Shown piece after piece: positions 10,781 to 23,285 of a stretch of DNA of 64,000 nucleotides. Within the stretch, counting starts at the first letter, position 1. The number at the start of each line of letters is the position of its first letter. Origin of the DNA: Neolentinus lepideus HHB14362 ss-1 (taxonomy: Eukaryota; Basidiomycota; Agaricomycetes; Gloeophyllales; Gloeophyllaceae); contig KV425629.1 of NCBI GenBank assembly GCA_001632425.1, positions 66,766-130,765 on the forward strand, written 5' to 3'. Under the pieces are notes generated by a model, which did not search any database, was not told the DNA's origin, and worked only from the letters and a program-made list of their open reading frames with translations. A program made the position numbers and the translations under genes.

Positions 10781-12197
10781 CTATGCTTTCCCCATGAAGG
10801 ACTGCGTTGGGCGTAGCAGGAATCCTGGGTGTAACACGTTCAGCGTGAACATGGCTAGGAACACCATGGTCCCGTCCAGGACATCTACGTTTCCGTGGCG
10901 TGCTCAGCTCTCGGAGGGGGTCAAAGGAACGATGACACGCACTGAAGTAGACCTGGGTTCCGATAACGCGTCCATTCCATCCGTCTGCCAACTCGATAGT
11001 CCGATAGATGGATCTGTCATCCAAATTTAATCTGAGGCGAACCGCTACTGAGGTGATCGACGTACCGAATAAAGAGGAGAAGTGTGATGAAGCACGCGCC
11101 GAAGATCAGTAGCTTCAGCCTCCTGTCCATGAGACCTCTAGGTCCATTAGCAGTCCACTCGTTCAACTGAGGACTGTCGCCGCTGTCTTGTGACTGGTAC
11201 ACAGACGTGCGAATAGGGCGGTCGGTGTTATACCGCATGAAGTACTCGGCGACGAGTAGCATGAAGATAGATACGACAGCTGGTAACACAAGTGGGAGTG
11301 AGGTCTTGGGCAGGCTCGTGACATACAGGTACTCACCCAGTTGAAAGCAAATACCAGCCAGCATGATGTGTACACCCTTGGTGCTGATAAGTCAGCAATT
11401 CACAGCTTCCACTAGATTGATGGTGGAACAAACCGATTTGATAGTACTTTCTTTGGTTCCTGAAGCAAGACCGCCCCCGAATGCTTGAAGTATAAGAGCA
11501 ACGACGTCCTATTGAAGATTTAGGCGTAGAAGGATCTCAATACACAAATGGAACTTACAGAAGTGCAGAAGAGAATCGTATCTGTGCGAGCAGTGAGATG
11601 AGCACTCGAAGGATCGGTGTGGTTATATAATAGGACTTACACATGCGGGGATTGAGGCGGCTGTATTGAGGACCCAGTCGCAGTATAATCCTTCCAAAGA
11701 TGACGAAAATCGCCGCCAGAAAAGGTGTAGGGGCAATGATCGTGGCACACAGCCTTTGCAGAGAATGAGTCTGAACGAAGTGCTGTAAGATGAGTAATGT
11801 CAACGCTTACTGCATGACAAAAGGCGTGTTGAGGGGGATATTCAATGTCGACCATAATCGGCCGCTCCATCCAATGATCTCACCGCATATCGCCAATACA
11901 ACTGTGGGGAATAAGAACCAGTCGCGGAAAATAAGCGCCTCGCCGATGTGTACGACTGCGTCCTAGAATTCAGCTAGATGCTCGTGGAATTCGGTGATAC
12001 TGGCACTCGCCTCCTGTGATACTAAATAGAACGATGAACAATATTACGACCCATTGGGTCGGGATATAATGGTAGGGCGACACATCCCATACTAGGTCTT
12101 TGGGGATGGACGAGCCAGTGACCGCAAGAACTAAACCCAAAGTCAGAGAACGGTTGATTGATGTCAGTGAACTCTTGGCCGTACCTGTAGTGTTCAT
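10781..12197 (-). CDS. RTA1-like seven-transmembrane protein (copy C)
   Basis: Third RTA1-like gene, in the opposite orientation to the tandem pair. Ten exons on the minus strand: 12197-12185, 12130-12011, 11955-11811, 11753-11641, 11581-11559, 11508-11434, 11376-11337, 11279-11066, 11013-10943 and 10884-10781, giving 305 aa. Conserved segments are SPYHYIPTQW, LFPTVVLAICGEIIGWSGRLW, IAPTPFLAAIFVIFG, GPQYSRLNPR, YTILFCTSDVVALILQ, GVHIMLAGICFQLG, SIYRTIELADGWNGR and LNVLHPGFLL. Intron 2 (12010-11956) has a GC donor, GAG|GCGAGT, and is the only junction that keeps the frame. Exon 5 is a 23-nt micro-exon. All exons join without frameshift, so this copy looks functional. The family is often stress-inducible; nothing in the sequence shows regulation here. 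Confidence 0.87.
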
Positions 12198-14011
12198 TTT
12201 GACTGCAGGGCTCTTTCGATGGAGCCATGAAGAGTTCTCCTAGGGATTTAACTATGTTTCCATCTCCTGCGGGACACTAGCACATAGCATTCCGCAGGTA
12301 ACCTGCGCATCCTTGAATTGTATTAGCCGACATATCGCGCAGCGTGCGCAGTACCATCACGGAGACAAAGACCCGCCGTGTCTACAGTATTTCTCTAGCG
12401 AGATGTTTAGATTGCGACACCGGGAGGAAGTCGAACCGTTCTTAGTCAACTACAGAGAGTCAGCGCGACTCCGCAACGTGACACTGCAGACTGGTAGTAC
12501 GTGCAGTCACGCTGGTTGGGGAGGTCACGGAGGTATCAGTGGATGCAGAAGGTACGTGGACAGGGGTCGCGCCACCCGCAAGACCGTTGCCACAAGTTGC
12601 TGGCGTGGCGGTCACTACAAAAGCAGTACATGAAAATATCACTAAGAGAGACTGCAGAGGACCGCAGCGTGGCGCTGCAGTTAAGTAGCGTGACACTCTG
12701 GATACCCAGAGCCAGTGGTACTGCGCCAATACTAGTGCAACTAGATATGAGATTCGATCCGATCTGATAGACTTCTTCAAGCATCGTGGGGTAGGCTCAC
12801 CTTCGACCGCAGGATGTATAGTTTAATCTTACTCCCGGAGATTATGCTATGTGGGGCTGTGCAAGAACTTAGCAAGGAGATAGCAGAAAGAAGTTTCGTG
12901 CCTGACATCGCCTCAACGACTGATGTTAATATTGGACGCGCGTACTTCGTGGTCGTAATGTCTAAACACCGCTTCGAAGATTGCTAGACATAAACCCATT
13001 CTTCTTATCCAGATATCGGGCAATCAAGCACTGCAGACGGCTGGAAAGGGCCAAGCTGTAGCGGACCCTGCGTGCGACTTGGTTGATTTGGCGGTCATGC
13101 AAGGTAGAGATGCAGGAACTATACCGTATCGACTACTCCATCTCGACCAGCACCAACCCTGAGGCCTGAGGCATGATCCTAGGAGCTCGGAGCATTTGCA
13201 CTGCGAACCGTCTAAAAGTCAGCACAGAGCCATAAACCTGCACCAACACGCTTCGCCTCGTACTTCTTGTTTACCTGAAACGGGCCATTTGTCCGGTGAT
13301 ATAAGTATATCCCGCTACATGCTTCCGAGAGCATACCTCCGAGAGCGCTGTTCGTAGGAGTTTAGTGAGATAGCTCACACCAAATTTGAGTCGGGAACTC
13401 GAGAGAACTCTGTCCTATCGGAGATCCAAACCCCCTTTGTACGCCACTCCGTGTTAGGCGGCCTAACACGTATAGTACAGGCCGTGGGAAAGATGTCGCG
13501 ATCAAAAGTGGTAGATGCAGCAATACTTATTTACATCTTGTCAAAGGCGATGCGACAAAGCGTTCAGGATAGATCCATGCTAGCATTAGCAACGCCACAA
13601 CAATGAATGTAGCAGTCTAGAGAGCACGATATACTGATCTAGTTTCCGACTAGCATATACAGTATCATTTCGACCAAATTCTAACTGCAGTCTGTCAGAG
13701 TGTAGTACAAATGAGGTGGCCACACCCTTCTCAGCAGCAGCAGCAAGGTATGGTAATCCAAGTTGCTGAGGACCAATTTTAGAAGCTCTGTAGGCAAGGA
13801 AAGTAATCTGCTAGAGACTTATGCCGACTGCCCTCTTACCATACAAAGAAGGAGGCAATTGCGGTGCCTTGGGAGACTACTAGAGACTGCCATAAGGCTA
13901 CTCAACAAAGGAGAGTATCTCTGAACTCGGCTTGTGCCGGACTCACGCGGGCGCGCATGGTTTCCCACACACATCATCTCTTGATTTCAACATAGTAGTT
14001 GAATACACGCC
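12198..14011. other. Gene-poor stretch, possible secreted-peptide remnant
   Basis: About 1.8 kb without a supported gene. On the minus strand near 12780-12460 one frame contains a hydrophobic run (LLVIFSCTAFVVTATPA) followed by a Ser/Thr-rich tail, which could be a small secreted or anchored protein. No continuation or homology is recognisable. From 12,800 to 13,950 nothing coding is seen; 13,728-13,744 has a short 'cagcagcagcagc' run. Confidence 0.4.
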
Positions 14012-15369
14012 ATGGCTCCCTCAGCCGAGGAGGAGATTGACCCGTATGAGCTAGTGGGAGTTACAGCTGAAGCAACGGAGGCGGAAATACGAAAGGCGTA
14101 TCGCCAGAAGTCCCTGAAAGTCCATCCGGATCGGGTGAGTATTCGATAGCTCAACTGCGAGTTACAGTTCAGCTAATTAGGTTGAATTGGTGGACGATTC
14201 CATAGAATCCTGACCTACCGGATGCAGGTGGGTAGGCATAACCGTCTTCACACATTCTCGTTAATCAGTAGTCCACCCGTCCAGCGAAGAAATTCCATGA
14301 ACTCACTCAGGCCTACGAGCTCCTCCTCGACCCACTTCGTCGGATGGCTATTGACGCGAAACTGCGCCTTAAAGCCGCCAGGAAGGAGCGCTATGCCGCT
14401 TACGATAGCAAACGCAAGGCGATGGTCGAGGACCTCGAGGAGCGGGAGAGGGCCTTCAAGAAGGCTCGAGTGGAGAAAGAGCAGGAGGAGATTCAGCGGT
14501 GGAGGGAGAATGAGAGGATCATGGATGAAGGGCGACGGATGAGGGAGGAGCGCATGAAGGACGCGGAGCTGAGGGACCAAGAGGTGCGGGAGAGGGCTCG
14601 GTCGGAGAAGGAGGCTGCGGATGGAGAGGCACCGCCGGCATTAGGTATATATTGTGCGCTCCTTAATTTCGAACAAACCCCAATATTTTCCAGGTTCCCT
14701 GGACACAACTGTGAAACTCAAATATCCTCTCTCAAAGCACCCAACCCTTACTACCCCGGATGCCCTTTCCGCACTCCTCAGCCCGTTCGGACCCACGGAT
14801 GCCGCCTCCGTCGTGCTGTCCATGAAACCATCCAAGAAGCACCCCGACAAGCCACCGAAATTCGCCACCGCCTTGGTGCCGTTCAAACAAATAGGCGACG
14901 CATTCGGCGCGGTTTGTGCAAGTGGAAGAAAGGAGAGAGGGTTGGGAGACGTGGAAGTTACATGGGCAGAAGGACGTGAGCCGGAGATTCTGGGGTGGTT
15001 GAAGAAGATGGGTAAACTAGGCGGTGCGGGTGACAAAAAGGGTCAGACTGAAAGGAGCGACAGTTCGGCTCCCGTTGCAGACAATATCGCGAATGCAGCA
15101 AATCCACAAGAACGACCTGCTGCGAGTCCCTCTGCACCGTTCTCGACGTTCCCTTCTTCATTCGTGAGTTTCGGCCCTATCCAACAAGAAAAACTAACAC
15201 TAATCCCCCCGATGACATTCAGCCTGATTCATTTCAAGCTACATCACAACCTCCCAAAGCACTGGATGTCCCAGCTTTGGATTTTGAGTCGATCACACTG
15301 ATGCGAATGCGACAAGCGGAGAGAGACAGGTTGGAAAGAGAAATACGCGAGCAGGAGGCAAATGAATAA
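14012..15369 (+). CDS. DNAJC17: J-domain protein with RRM, DNAJC17/Cwf23 type
   Basis: This family couples an N-terminal J domain, a coiled coil and a C-terminal RRM and works with the spliceosome. Five exons: 14012-14134, 14206-14227, 14285-14644, 14694-15163 and 15223-15369, giving 373 aa. The J domain starts IDPYELVGV, the HPD tripeptide is at residues 38-40 at the end of exon 1, and helix IV ends YELLLDPLRR. A charged coiled coil follows (about residues 80-165, rich in ERERAFKKARVEKEQEE-like text), then an RRM-like domain (about 170-280) with LKYPLSK and SGRKERGLGDVEVTW. The C-terminal helix SITLMRMRQAERDRLE matches the family tail. Exon 2 is only 22 nt. The start codon is the only ATG placing the J domain at the terminus. 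Confidence 0.93.
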
Positions 15370-15455
15370 ACATCATGGCATGTGTATACGGCTCTTGGTG
15401 CATTCCTGCATCTATGCTTACACAGGGTCGCCGAATTTCAGTCTATATGCTGGTT

Positions 15456-16026
15456 TTATCCTTGCCTTAACCGTCCTGGATTTCCGCCACCGGTCTTAGG
15501 AGCAAATGTAAAGACCCATTTATGCGATGCAGGAGAGACTGTTTCCTCGCCCCACTTCAGTTTGAGGTGCTGAGCGATCTTCCACTTTTTCCTATCTGCG
15601 GGCGATTAGTGGGCTTCGGCGCAGGGCTGACTCTCTCAATTACCTGCTCTGAGGCTATACGTGGGCCCATCGATCTCGATCGAGAGCGGACTTGACAAAG
15701 ACGGCGACAGGGAAGCGACAAGGCGGAGAATTAATCCCTTTGGGTGCGGCATAAGGACAGGTGTCCTAGAGCATTGGATGACTTACACTGATCTCGTCCT
15801 GAGCGAGGTAGAAAGCCGCAAGGGTTTCAACTGTCGTGTCTCTGTGGATGTGTATGTGTGAATCCGCGAGTTGACTAGTCGATATCGGCGAAAAGCAACA
15901 AGACGATGTGTGGACTTGCCTTGCAGGTCTAATGTATACTTGGACTACAGTGCCGGTTTGAAAGTCTGAGGACGGCAGGAAAAGGAGGGTGGTTTGATTT
16001 AGTGGCACAAGGATAGGTGAGGACAT
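15456..16026 (-). CDS. Unrecognised 121-aa protein with a GC-AG intron
   Basis: Four minus-strand exons: 16026-15920, 15874-15787, 15674-15644 and 15595-15456, giving 121 aa. The reconstructed product starts MSSPILVPLNQ, passes through TVETLAAFYLAQDEIS and IDGPTYSLRADRKKWK, and ends in a basic, Trp-containing region (KLKWGEETVS, HKWVFTF, GGGNPGRLRQG). No transmembrane segment or signal peptide is evident. Intron 1 (15919-15875, 45 nt) has the donor AG|GCAAGT, the classic GC-AG consensus; reading through it is also in frame. I do not recognise the family. The gene converges on DNAJC17, whose stop is 87 bases from this stop. Confidence rests on four joins that keep one frame and on protein-like composition. 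Confidence 0.6.
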
Positions 16027-16204
16027 GGATGTTCGAAATCATGGTGTTTGTTCCTACGGGATTAAACTTTATACGTATGGCAGAATCTTCCTTGTTACCT
16101 ACGGTACTATCCGAGTGTTGACGGCGGATCGTCGACTTACGATGTGGCGTGAGAATACCTACTCTCGACTCCAAACTCTCTTATGGCTGATACCTTCTGC
16201 TAGT

Positions 16205-16990
16205 CACCATGCTCTCGTCTGACCTCCGATTTCTCCCCAACGACAATCTACCGCCTCAGGACCACATTGCCACATTGTAGCCATGTGCTGAGAGGCCGGA
16301 GACTCAGAGCTCCGAAGAATTCCCTTGTCCCCTCATTGCCTGAGTCAAGTATGGCCGGAACATCACTATCGACCAGGAGTTGACCCCAGGCTGGGTTGCG
16401 AAGAAGCTTAACACCAAGCCTGAGACCACTGTGAGGGTCTCTCAGGTCCATGCCTATTTCTCGACCACCTCCATCACCTGGACCATACCCTGGTCCACTG
16501 GGTACATTGTTATGGAGTACATTAACGCCCTCGACTGCACCTTCAAAGACTTCAGGCTTGTCGCATAGGCTGTCCAGATGCTTATCAGCATGCGAGGTCT
16601 AAGCTCTGCGCCCAGACGTGTCGGCAGAGGTCCTGTCATACACAACTTCATCGTCGATGACAAGACATCTCCTTCCATATATGAGACGGCGAGTGAGCTA
16701 CAGAGTCACATAAATGGTGTGAACAAGTGCTAATTTTTTACTAGGCCCAGATGACTTACGACCATGGTAGATCCTCAGGGCTATGCCAGACAGTAGGCGT
16801 GTTAACTTGCTGTCTGATGTCAATGATGGCTTTTTCGTGTGCCCTTGTGATGTGCACCTCGGAAATCACAAGAAGCTTCCAGACAATACCATAGTTGCCA
16901 TTGACTTTCATGCCTCGTGCGTCTTGCCTCCCTAATTCTTCGCCGGAGGTGGTGTATTGATGTACATAGGGACGTGACAAGACGGCTAGC
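16205..16990 (+). pseudogene. Fungal APH-like protein kinase, pseudogene
   Basis: Translated fragments match a family of fungal aminoglycoside-phosphotransferase-fold kinases. They appear in order: an N-terminal VKYG..ITID motif (about 16340), a hinge region GYIVMEYINALD (about 16500), LVA.AVQMLISM interrupted by TAG at 16566, ...GPVIHNFIVDD (about 16630) and the catalytic segment FVCPCDVHLGNHKKLPDNT followed by VAIDFHASCVLPP (about 16830-16935), interrupted by TAA. Catalytic Asp residues are still visible (CDVHLGN and IDF). At least four in-frame stops and frame shifts make this non-functional. It borders the CpG-depleted block. Confidence 0.7.
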
Positions 16991-16999
16991 CAGTGTGCC

Positions 17000-19900
17000 C
17001 AAAGTTCACACGGATTAGCCAGCTAGCGATGAGGAGGGAAGATCGCTTCTTCACTCGGGCGGTGGCCCGATGCATTTAGATATCTCAATCAAACAATGTC
17101 GAGGCAATGGTGTCCGTGACAAATGGGTTGCCCTCTGACAGCTTGGATGGACAACTCCACCAAAAAGTCAATATTGACCAGAGTATAGGTGAGAAAGGTG
17201 GAGTCAGAACACAGAGAATGGTCTTGTCTGATCTTGTTATAGGTACCTTGGCCCAGGACACGGCTCATGTCATTGAAGTATCTGAAATCAATGGTGTCAG
17301 AGCCGAAGACCATACTGAATTCATGATGCTGGAAGCTTCACCTTTGCTCAATGCGTGGCTGGAATGACTCCTTGAGAAGCACTGCATCAGTGTTTGCTTT
17401 CATTCATGGCCCACGATTCGCAGGTTAGATAAGACATGGGGTTGCAAGGCATTCCGCCACACAGATGCGCAGGTGGTCTTGAGTAGTCGATGAGAGAGAA
17501 CATTAATGCTTAATGCGAAACTCAGATGGTCCTTACCCTCTTGAATTTGGTCAGTGTCTGATTCATGATTCTCTGCCACACTTTTCAGATATCATGTTTT
17601 TTAAGGATAACATCGAGAGAAGTAGAGCCGCCCTGATACAGGAACATGGGTCAGGCATTCTCACATCTCCGACTCTGGCGGCATCCCTCTGTGCTTTCAA
17701 ATCACTAGCTTCCCGCCATCATGGTGCCTGAGGCATCATAGATAGAGCATAGCTAATTGGAAAGGCTTCCTTCGTGACCGCAGTAGACAGTGCTAATCTA
17801 TCAGAAGGTTTCCTTTGAAGGGTGTGTCTGCATATTGTTCCTGTAGTGTTCCACACTGACCTGGAAATTGGAATTGCAATAGTCATGCAGAAGTGCTGAC
17901 ACTACCCATCTGTAGAAAGTAAGCCTTCTAACACTTCCAGTGGGTGTTTTTCTTTTTCTTCTCTTCTGGATCCAAATTTATTGTCCTGATAATGAAGATT
18001 CTACATTGGACATCACATACACAGAGCTCATCTAGTGTGGCAGATAATCAAGCAGTGCCAGGGGAATGGACACATTGCAAATGGCCTCCTGGTGAAATTT
18101 CATCACTGGGAATTGGATGGACTGTCTCCATTATCTTAGACACCTCTGCTCTCATGCTGGATGGACCACGGCGAGTTCCCTTGCTTGCATAATGAATGAT
18201 AGTTGCCGACAGAGCAGAAATACATGCTGTGGATCATGTCGGGAGGACTCGTGAAGCTGCCACTGCAACAGTGAGTGTAGTAGGAGAGCATTAGAAAGGT
18301 GCAAAGGTTGTTATTGCTCTCAAGAAACAACTCAAGGGAACAGCTCTTGAGCATCCTGTAATATGAGTGCTTGAGGAGTGAGTGTCATTGTGGCGGTGAT
18401 TTGCAGCTTGCAAAGCACTCTTTCACGAGTGAGCCACTGTTTCGCACTGTACAGTTGAGATTGGGATATATGCTCACCCAGTAAATGTAATCTATACTAG
18501 GAGGGTTTCTGTCAGAATTTGTGAGATCAGATATACGAGCTCGTAATGCTCGCAGAATACAATATGGGGGCTGTAATCGTTCATGTGTGATTTGTATGTA
18601 TTTACTTGTTGATACGGTATGCGATTTGGCACCCTTTGAGCAACCAAACACTTGTTGCAAGCACCCTGAATTGCACAGTTGTATTTATTTCAACAGTTTC
18701 CTGAGCATTTTGCTCAATCAGAAAGTAGCTCGTTCAAGCCTGCTGAGCAAGGACTCAGGAACAGCACTCTTGATTGAACATACCACACCTGAGGGGGAAG
18801 TGGTGCACAAAGTCTTTGATGTCGGGACAGAATTGACATCCTGGACTCATGCTCTTGCTGATGTGATGTAGGTACTTGCTTGAAGATGACACACCCTGCG
18901 TGCAGCTGAGTTGTCACTGGTCAGAGCCTGGGCACTGGTGTCACTCATCAAAATTGTATTAAGTATTGTACAGTACTTGGGTTTTTGTAAGATGCTCATA
19001 AGTTCCATCTTGGAAGTACTACCACTGTATTGGTGATGTCCTCGATCAAGACCCCAATACACCCCTTATATTATGGGTCTCTTCAGCACAGATCATGGGC
19101 TATGCCAGAGATCTGCTCCTATATGAATGCACAAAACTCTGCAGCCAATTTCAAGACCACAAATATTATGTGTGCTCCAATTCATGACTATCTGCAGCAC
19201 TACACATGATCACTTTGATTAAGAACCTGTTCCTGAGTCTGATCCTCAGCCACCTGGTGATCTCCTAAACCTGCCTGCCATACATGGTTGGATACAACAC
19301 ATCAGACAACCCGACATATGAAATTGACCTAGATACAGTTCCAAATGTTAAACCATAAGATAATATATGTGATGGAGAGGATATTGGATACTGATTTCAG
19401 ACTATAAATGTTCCACCATAGATGGTAGTCAATCCCAAATATGGGAGCAGATGTGAGTAGGAACAATAAGTTGGTTGATATTTCATATTTCACTTGCATG
19501 TATATATGGTGGTGTAGGCTAAATATGGATAATACTATGATATAACAGTTGTTAATAAAGTATACAGTGAGCATATATGTGGTAAAATATCCCAACTATG
19601 GATTAGCATATCAGCGGAGGTCGAATAATTTACCAGATTTCAACATCAAAATTCTGTCTGGGATATAATTGATATTTCATATATAGCCTGTGATTTATAT
19701 GAGGTGGCCTGCTAGCAGGCTGCCAGTGGCACAAAAGCAGCATCACTGAGCTCACCACTTATAGGAGCTGCTCCTACCTGTTGAGCAGATATGGGAGTGA
19801 TTTCATTAGTTTCAGTACATATTGAGAAGGGGACAATCATTGCAAGATAAATACAAAAAATCACATAAGACTTCATGCAGCAAGACCTAGACAACTGGAG

Positions 19901-22900
19901 GAGGATCAAGTATGGCAGACGAGGGTGACAGCAACATTTTATGCAACATCTCTTCCAGTCCCTTGTGGATGCAGTGAGCATGAGAGTAGTATTTACTATA
20001 CAATGTACAATAGCTTTATGTGTCATAGTTGGTGCCAGACATTTTCTCATTTGTATGGAGTCCAGGACTTGCACTGCTACTGTACCTGGTCACAAGGTAC
20101 ATGCCTGGTGGGAGTCAGCACTTCTCGAGTACACTGGTGCTTGGAGCAGTTGTCCAGCTGCTCTCAGCTACTGGTGGGCCACTGACAGCTCATGAGTGGC
20201 TTACCATGGCAGCCACTGGTGGCCCAATTACATATTGACCTGTCCTAAATTAGATATATGTGATTGGGTTCCTATGCAAAATGCTATCAATATCAATATT
20301 TTGGATCTGTGGTCTGTCCCAAATGCACTCCTAGATACCAAATATGGCCTGTACTTCTGTATTGGGGAGAGAATTAAACTATCACATTGTTGTATATGTC
20401 CATCCTGATTTGTACTATCACACAGCCTGTAGCCTCAAACTCATATCCAGATATGGTTATACATTTGAATCCATTCAAGATTTTTGCTCATTGCTGATAT
20501 AGCAGAGCACCTATGATTCACTGCCTAAATATGGATATATGACTTGATGTGGAGTCAGTCCAGAATTTAAAAGATTGTGTTGACATATCAGACAGGATAT
20601 GAATGCACCTCATATTTTCGGTTGTCTAATGTGCAAGGCTGGCACAACCTATTGCCTTTTTGGGAAGAGCTGAAAATAGCTCTGATGCAATTGAGAATGG
20701 AGTGCCACATGCACCATGCTCAACTCAGTCGTGCTAAGTTCAACTAAGTCTCCTATCCATATTCTGTAGTTCCCCAGCTTCATATTCTGTATTGTGATCT
20801 GATACTATATATTGATACAAATAATATAACATAACCATGCTACTGGAGATGAGTCTACCAGCAGTATCCATAAGACTGTATTCCTTTTCAGGCAAAGTGC
20901 CAATGATGTTGAGTGTCATGCTGTGCTTCAATGAATGCTCACCTTTGTCATAAATACCATGTAAAAGCTGTATTGATGTCTTTCCTTATTTGACTGTGAC
21001 ACCCAGGTAAATGTTGAGGAGGGGCACTGAGCTATAGTCTCCTCTGTTAAATTTTGTCTGCATTTTCTGGTTTTCTGAATATGGGCTGAGCTATATAGAG
21101 GTTGAGATAGCCACTCTGCTAGACATGTTAATAAACCTAGGACTTTAATAAGCCATTATCCAAAGCATAAACAATGAGTTATAATTTATATATGACTGTC
21201 ACAGCTTTGATATATACAGAAGTCTGACTTGAACTATTCTCAAAGTGGATAGTGTGGCATGTGGCTAGATCACATCTGATCAAGGCACCCAAGCTATTTT
21301 AAGCCTTCACAAAAAGGCAACAGGTTGTGCCAGCCTTGTATCCTACATGGTTCTATTTGTTCTGGCTTGCCTCAACAGAGCCACTGCTGAAGCACTATTT
21401 TCACCTCTTGTGTATATATCATGAGAATGCTGTGAGTAGTAAATGTCATTGGACTTATTGTATTGAGGCATATCATGCTGAAGATGTGTACACAAGATAT
21501 AAAGCAAAGAATTGACTCAGATACAGCATTGTACATCATACAAATGAGGGTTTACATTGATCATATAGCCCTTCCCCATGCTAGGGCAGCCATGCGAGAG
21601 CCAGATGAGTGCGACTGTTCACTGCCACCTCAGGCTGGTCTGCTACATGCTCACACTCCATCATCAGACTAAATCAGACTGATGGGTCTGGAGATCACAG
21701 GTGATCCAAGCAGGCCCCATGTATGTTAATGGTACTATGGTATCTCCTGAGAACATAGGCAAGGTGATGTTGAGCACTAGTATATAGATTGCCACCCTAC
21801 CCAAGCTAGGTTCATATAACTTACAATGTATACAGGATATTCCCAGCTCATCTTATCATTCAAGCAAATCTAGTTCCTCAGGCCTGAAGAATTGCATGTC
21901 AGAGTTGCCATGTGGCTATGTCATTCCATGGATGAAGGTATATTGCGATCAATAATCAGATGTTCTGGCATTCATTACAGCCAACTTGAAGATTGCTACA
22001 TTGCTGGGTGAAAATTTGTACTTTGGCTATGGAGGACCTATGTTCACTGCCTTTCATGTACCCCAGCTGCTTCAATCACAAGTATCATTATGTTATTTGG
22101 TTATTCAGCTCAGTCACCAGGGAAAACTCCATGAAGCAATCCTGAGGGTGCTCCAGTAGAAAGTTATTATGGGATGCCACCATACTGTTTATGGACTATT
22201 CTACTCCTGTCATGTCAAATACCTGGGACTAGGTCATGGACAGCATAGTGTTCACTCCATTTCAGGACTGCTGGTGCTGTAAGGCTGCAGAGCATCCCAT
22301 ATGCAAAATATAGGTATGCACCCAAGCACCTCAATAGTTGATCTGTCAATGGAGGCTGGGTGAGCAACCAGAGAAAGGTACGTACAACATCTCACAAACT
22401 TGACAGAGATGAACCATACACCACTTGGTGCACATTGTGCCACAACACTGCCAACTTTGAGAAGGCTTTACATTCTGCACAGTGATGTCTACACAGAAGA
22501 ACAGGCAATGGTATGTGTTCATAACAGAATATCCTAAGGAATTTAGCTTTTATTTCTGACTAGCACCAGCTCCCAAAGTACTCCTTTGCTGTGAGCCTGA
22601 GTTCAAGCTATGTGTTGTTTCTTTCATCTGGACTGCAGATGATGCATGTAAACTGATATACCCTGGATTCAACCCCCAGCTCATAACATGTTTTTGATAA
22701 TCAGATGTCTCCTGAGCTCAAGTGTATCCTCAGAGACAGTTATATCCTTTGGGCATGACAACAGAAGGGAAGTGCCATTCCCATCTTCATTGGATCTCGA
22801 TGTTGACTCAGAGCTACTAGTACTTGTACAGAACACAGTGCAACAGTTAGTTCTTACTGTGTTATGTTATGTAGTACAGCAACTTTGCCGCTTAGGTTTG

Positions 22901-23285
22901 GAGCAGTTAATCATCATGATACAACTAACTGCTGTTCAGTTATTCTCATGCATTCATATAAATTGTATAAATGGGACTGTGGTTACTTGACAAGTAGCAG
23001 CAAGTTTGGTGGCCTCTCAACACCCTTTACAGTCAATCCTCTACACCCCAAAAATCACCACTGTCCACTACTTGATTCTGGATATTGACCATTATGGTGC
23101 ATTCATCCATGGCACCAGAGCAAACAACTTGACCCAAGCCTATTGAAGGACCTTGCAGATGCTTGCATTGCTCCCTCACCAGAACTGGCACCCAAGTATG
23201 TTGTGTATCCTGTAGGACAATATCATCAGGAAATGACTCAGTCCCATAGGTTGTGAGCAAGACATTCTATAGCACCATAGGTGAG
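17000..23285. other. Gene-poor, CpG-depleted, AT-rich block
   Basis: Some 6.3 kb without an intact gene. From about 17,800 onward CpG is rare while TpG and CpA are common, unlike the flanks. AT-rich stretches (19,300-19,700) contain recurring 'caaatatgg' or 'taaatatgg' words. A plus-strand run near 18,760-18,870 (EHTTPEGEVVHKVFDVG) looks like a decayed coding fragment of unknown family. No terminal repeats or transposase motifs were found by eye. Confidence 0.55.

Noticed and set aside
10740..11024. 94-codon frame at the 3' end of RTA1-like copy C
   Set aside because: It contains the true exon 9 but then reads through an intron; the correct last exon lies in another frame and ends NVLHPGFLL.
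12460..12784. Minus-strand frame with a hydrophobic run that resembles a signal peptide
   Set aside because: No start context, splice structure or downstream domain could be supported, so it is only mentioned in the intergenic entry.
19300..19700. Very AT-rich stretch considered as a possible centromere or origin
   Set aside because: Only about 400 bp, no tandem repeats or symmetric elements; AT-richness is explained by the CpG-depletion zone.
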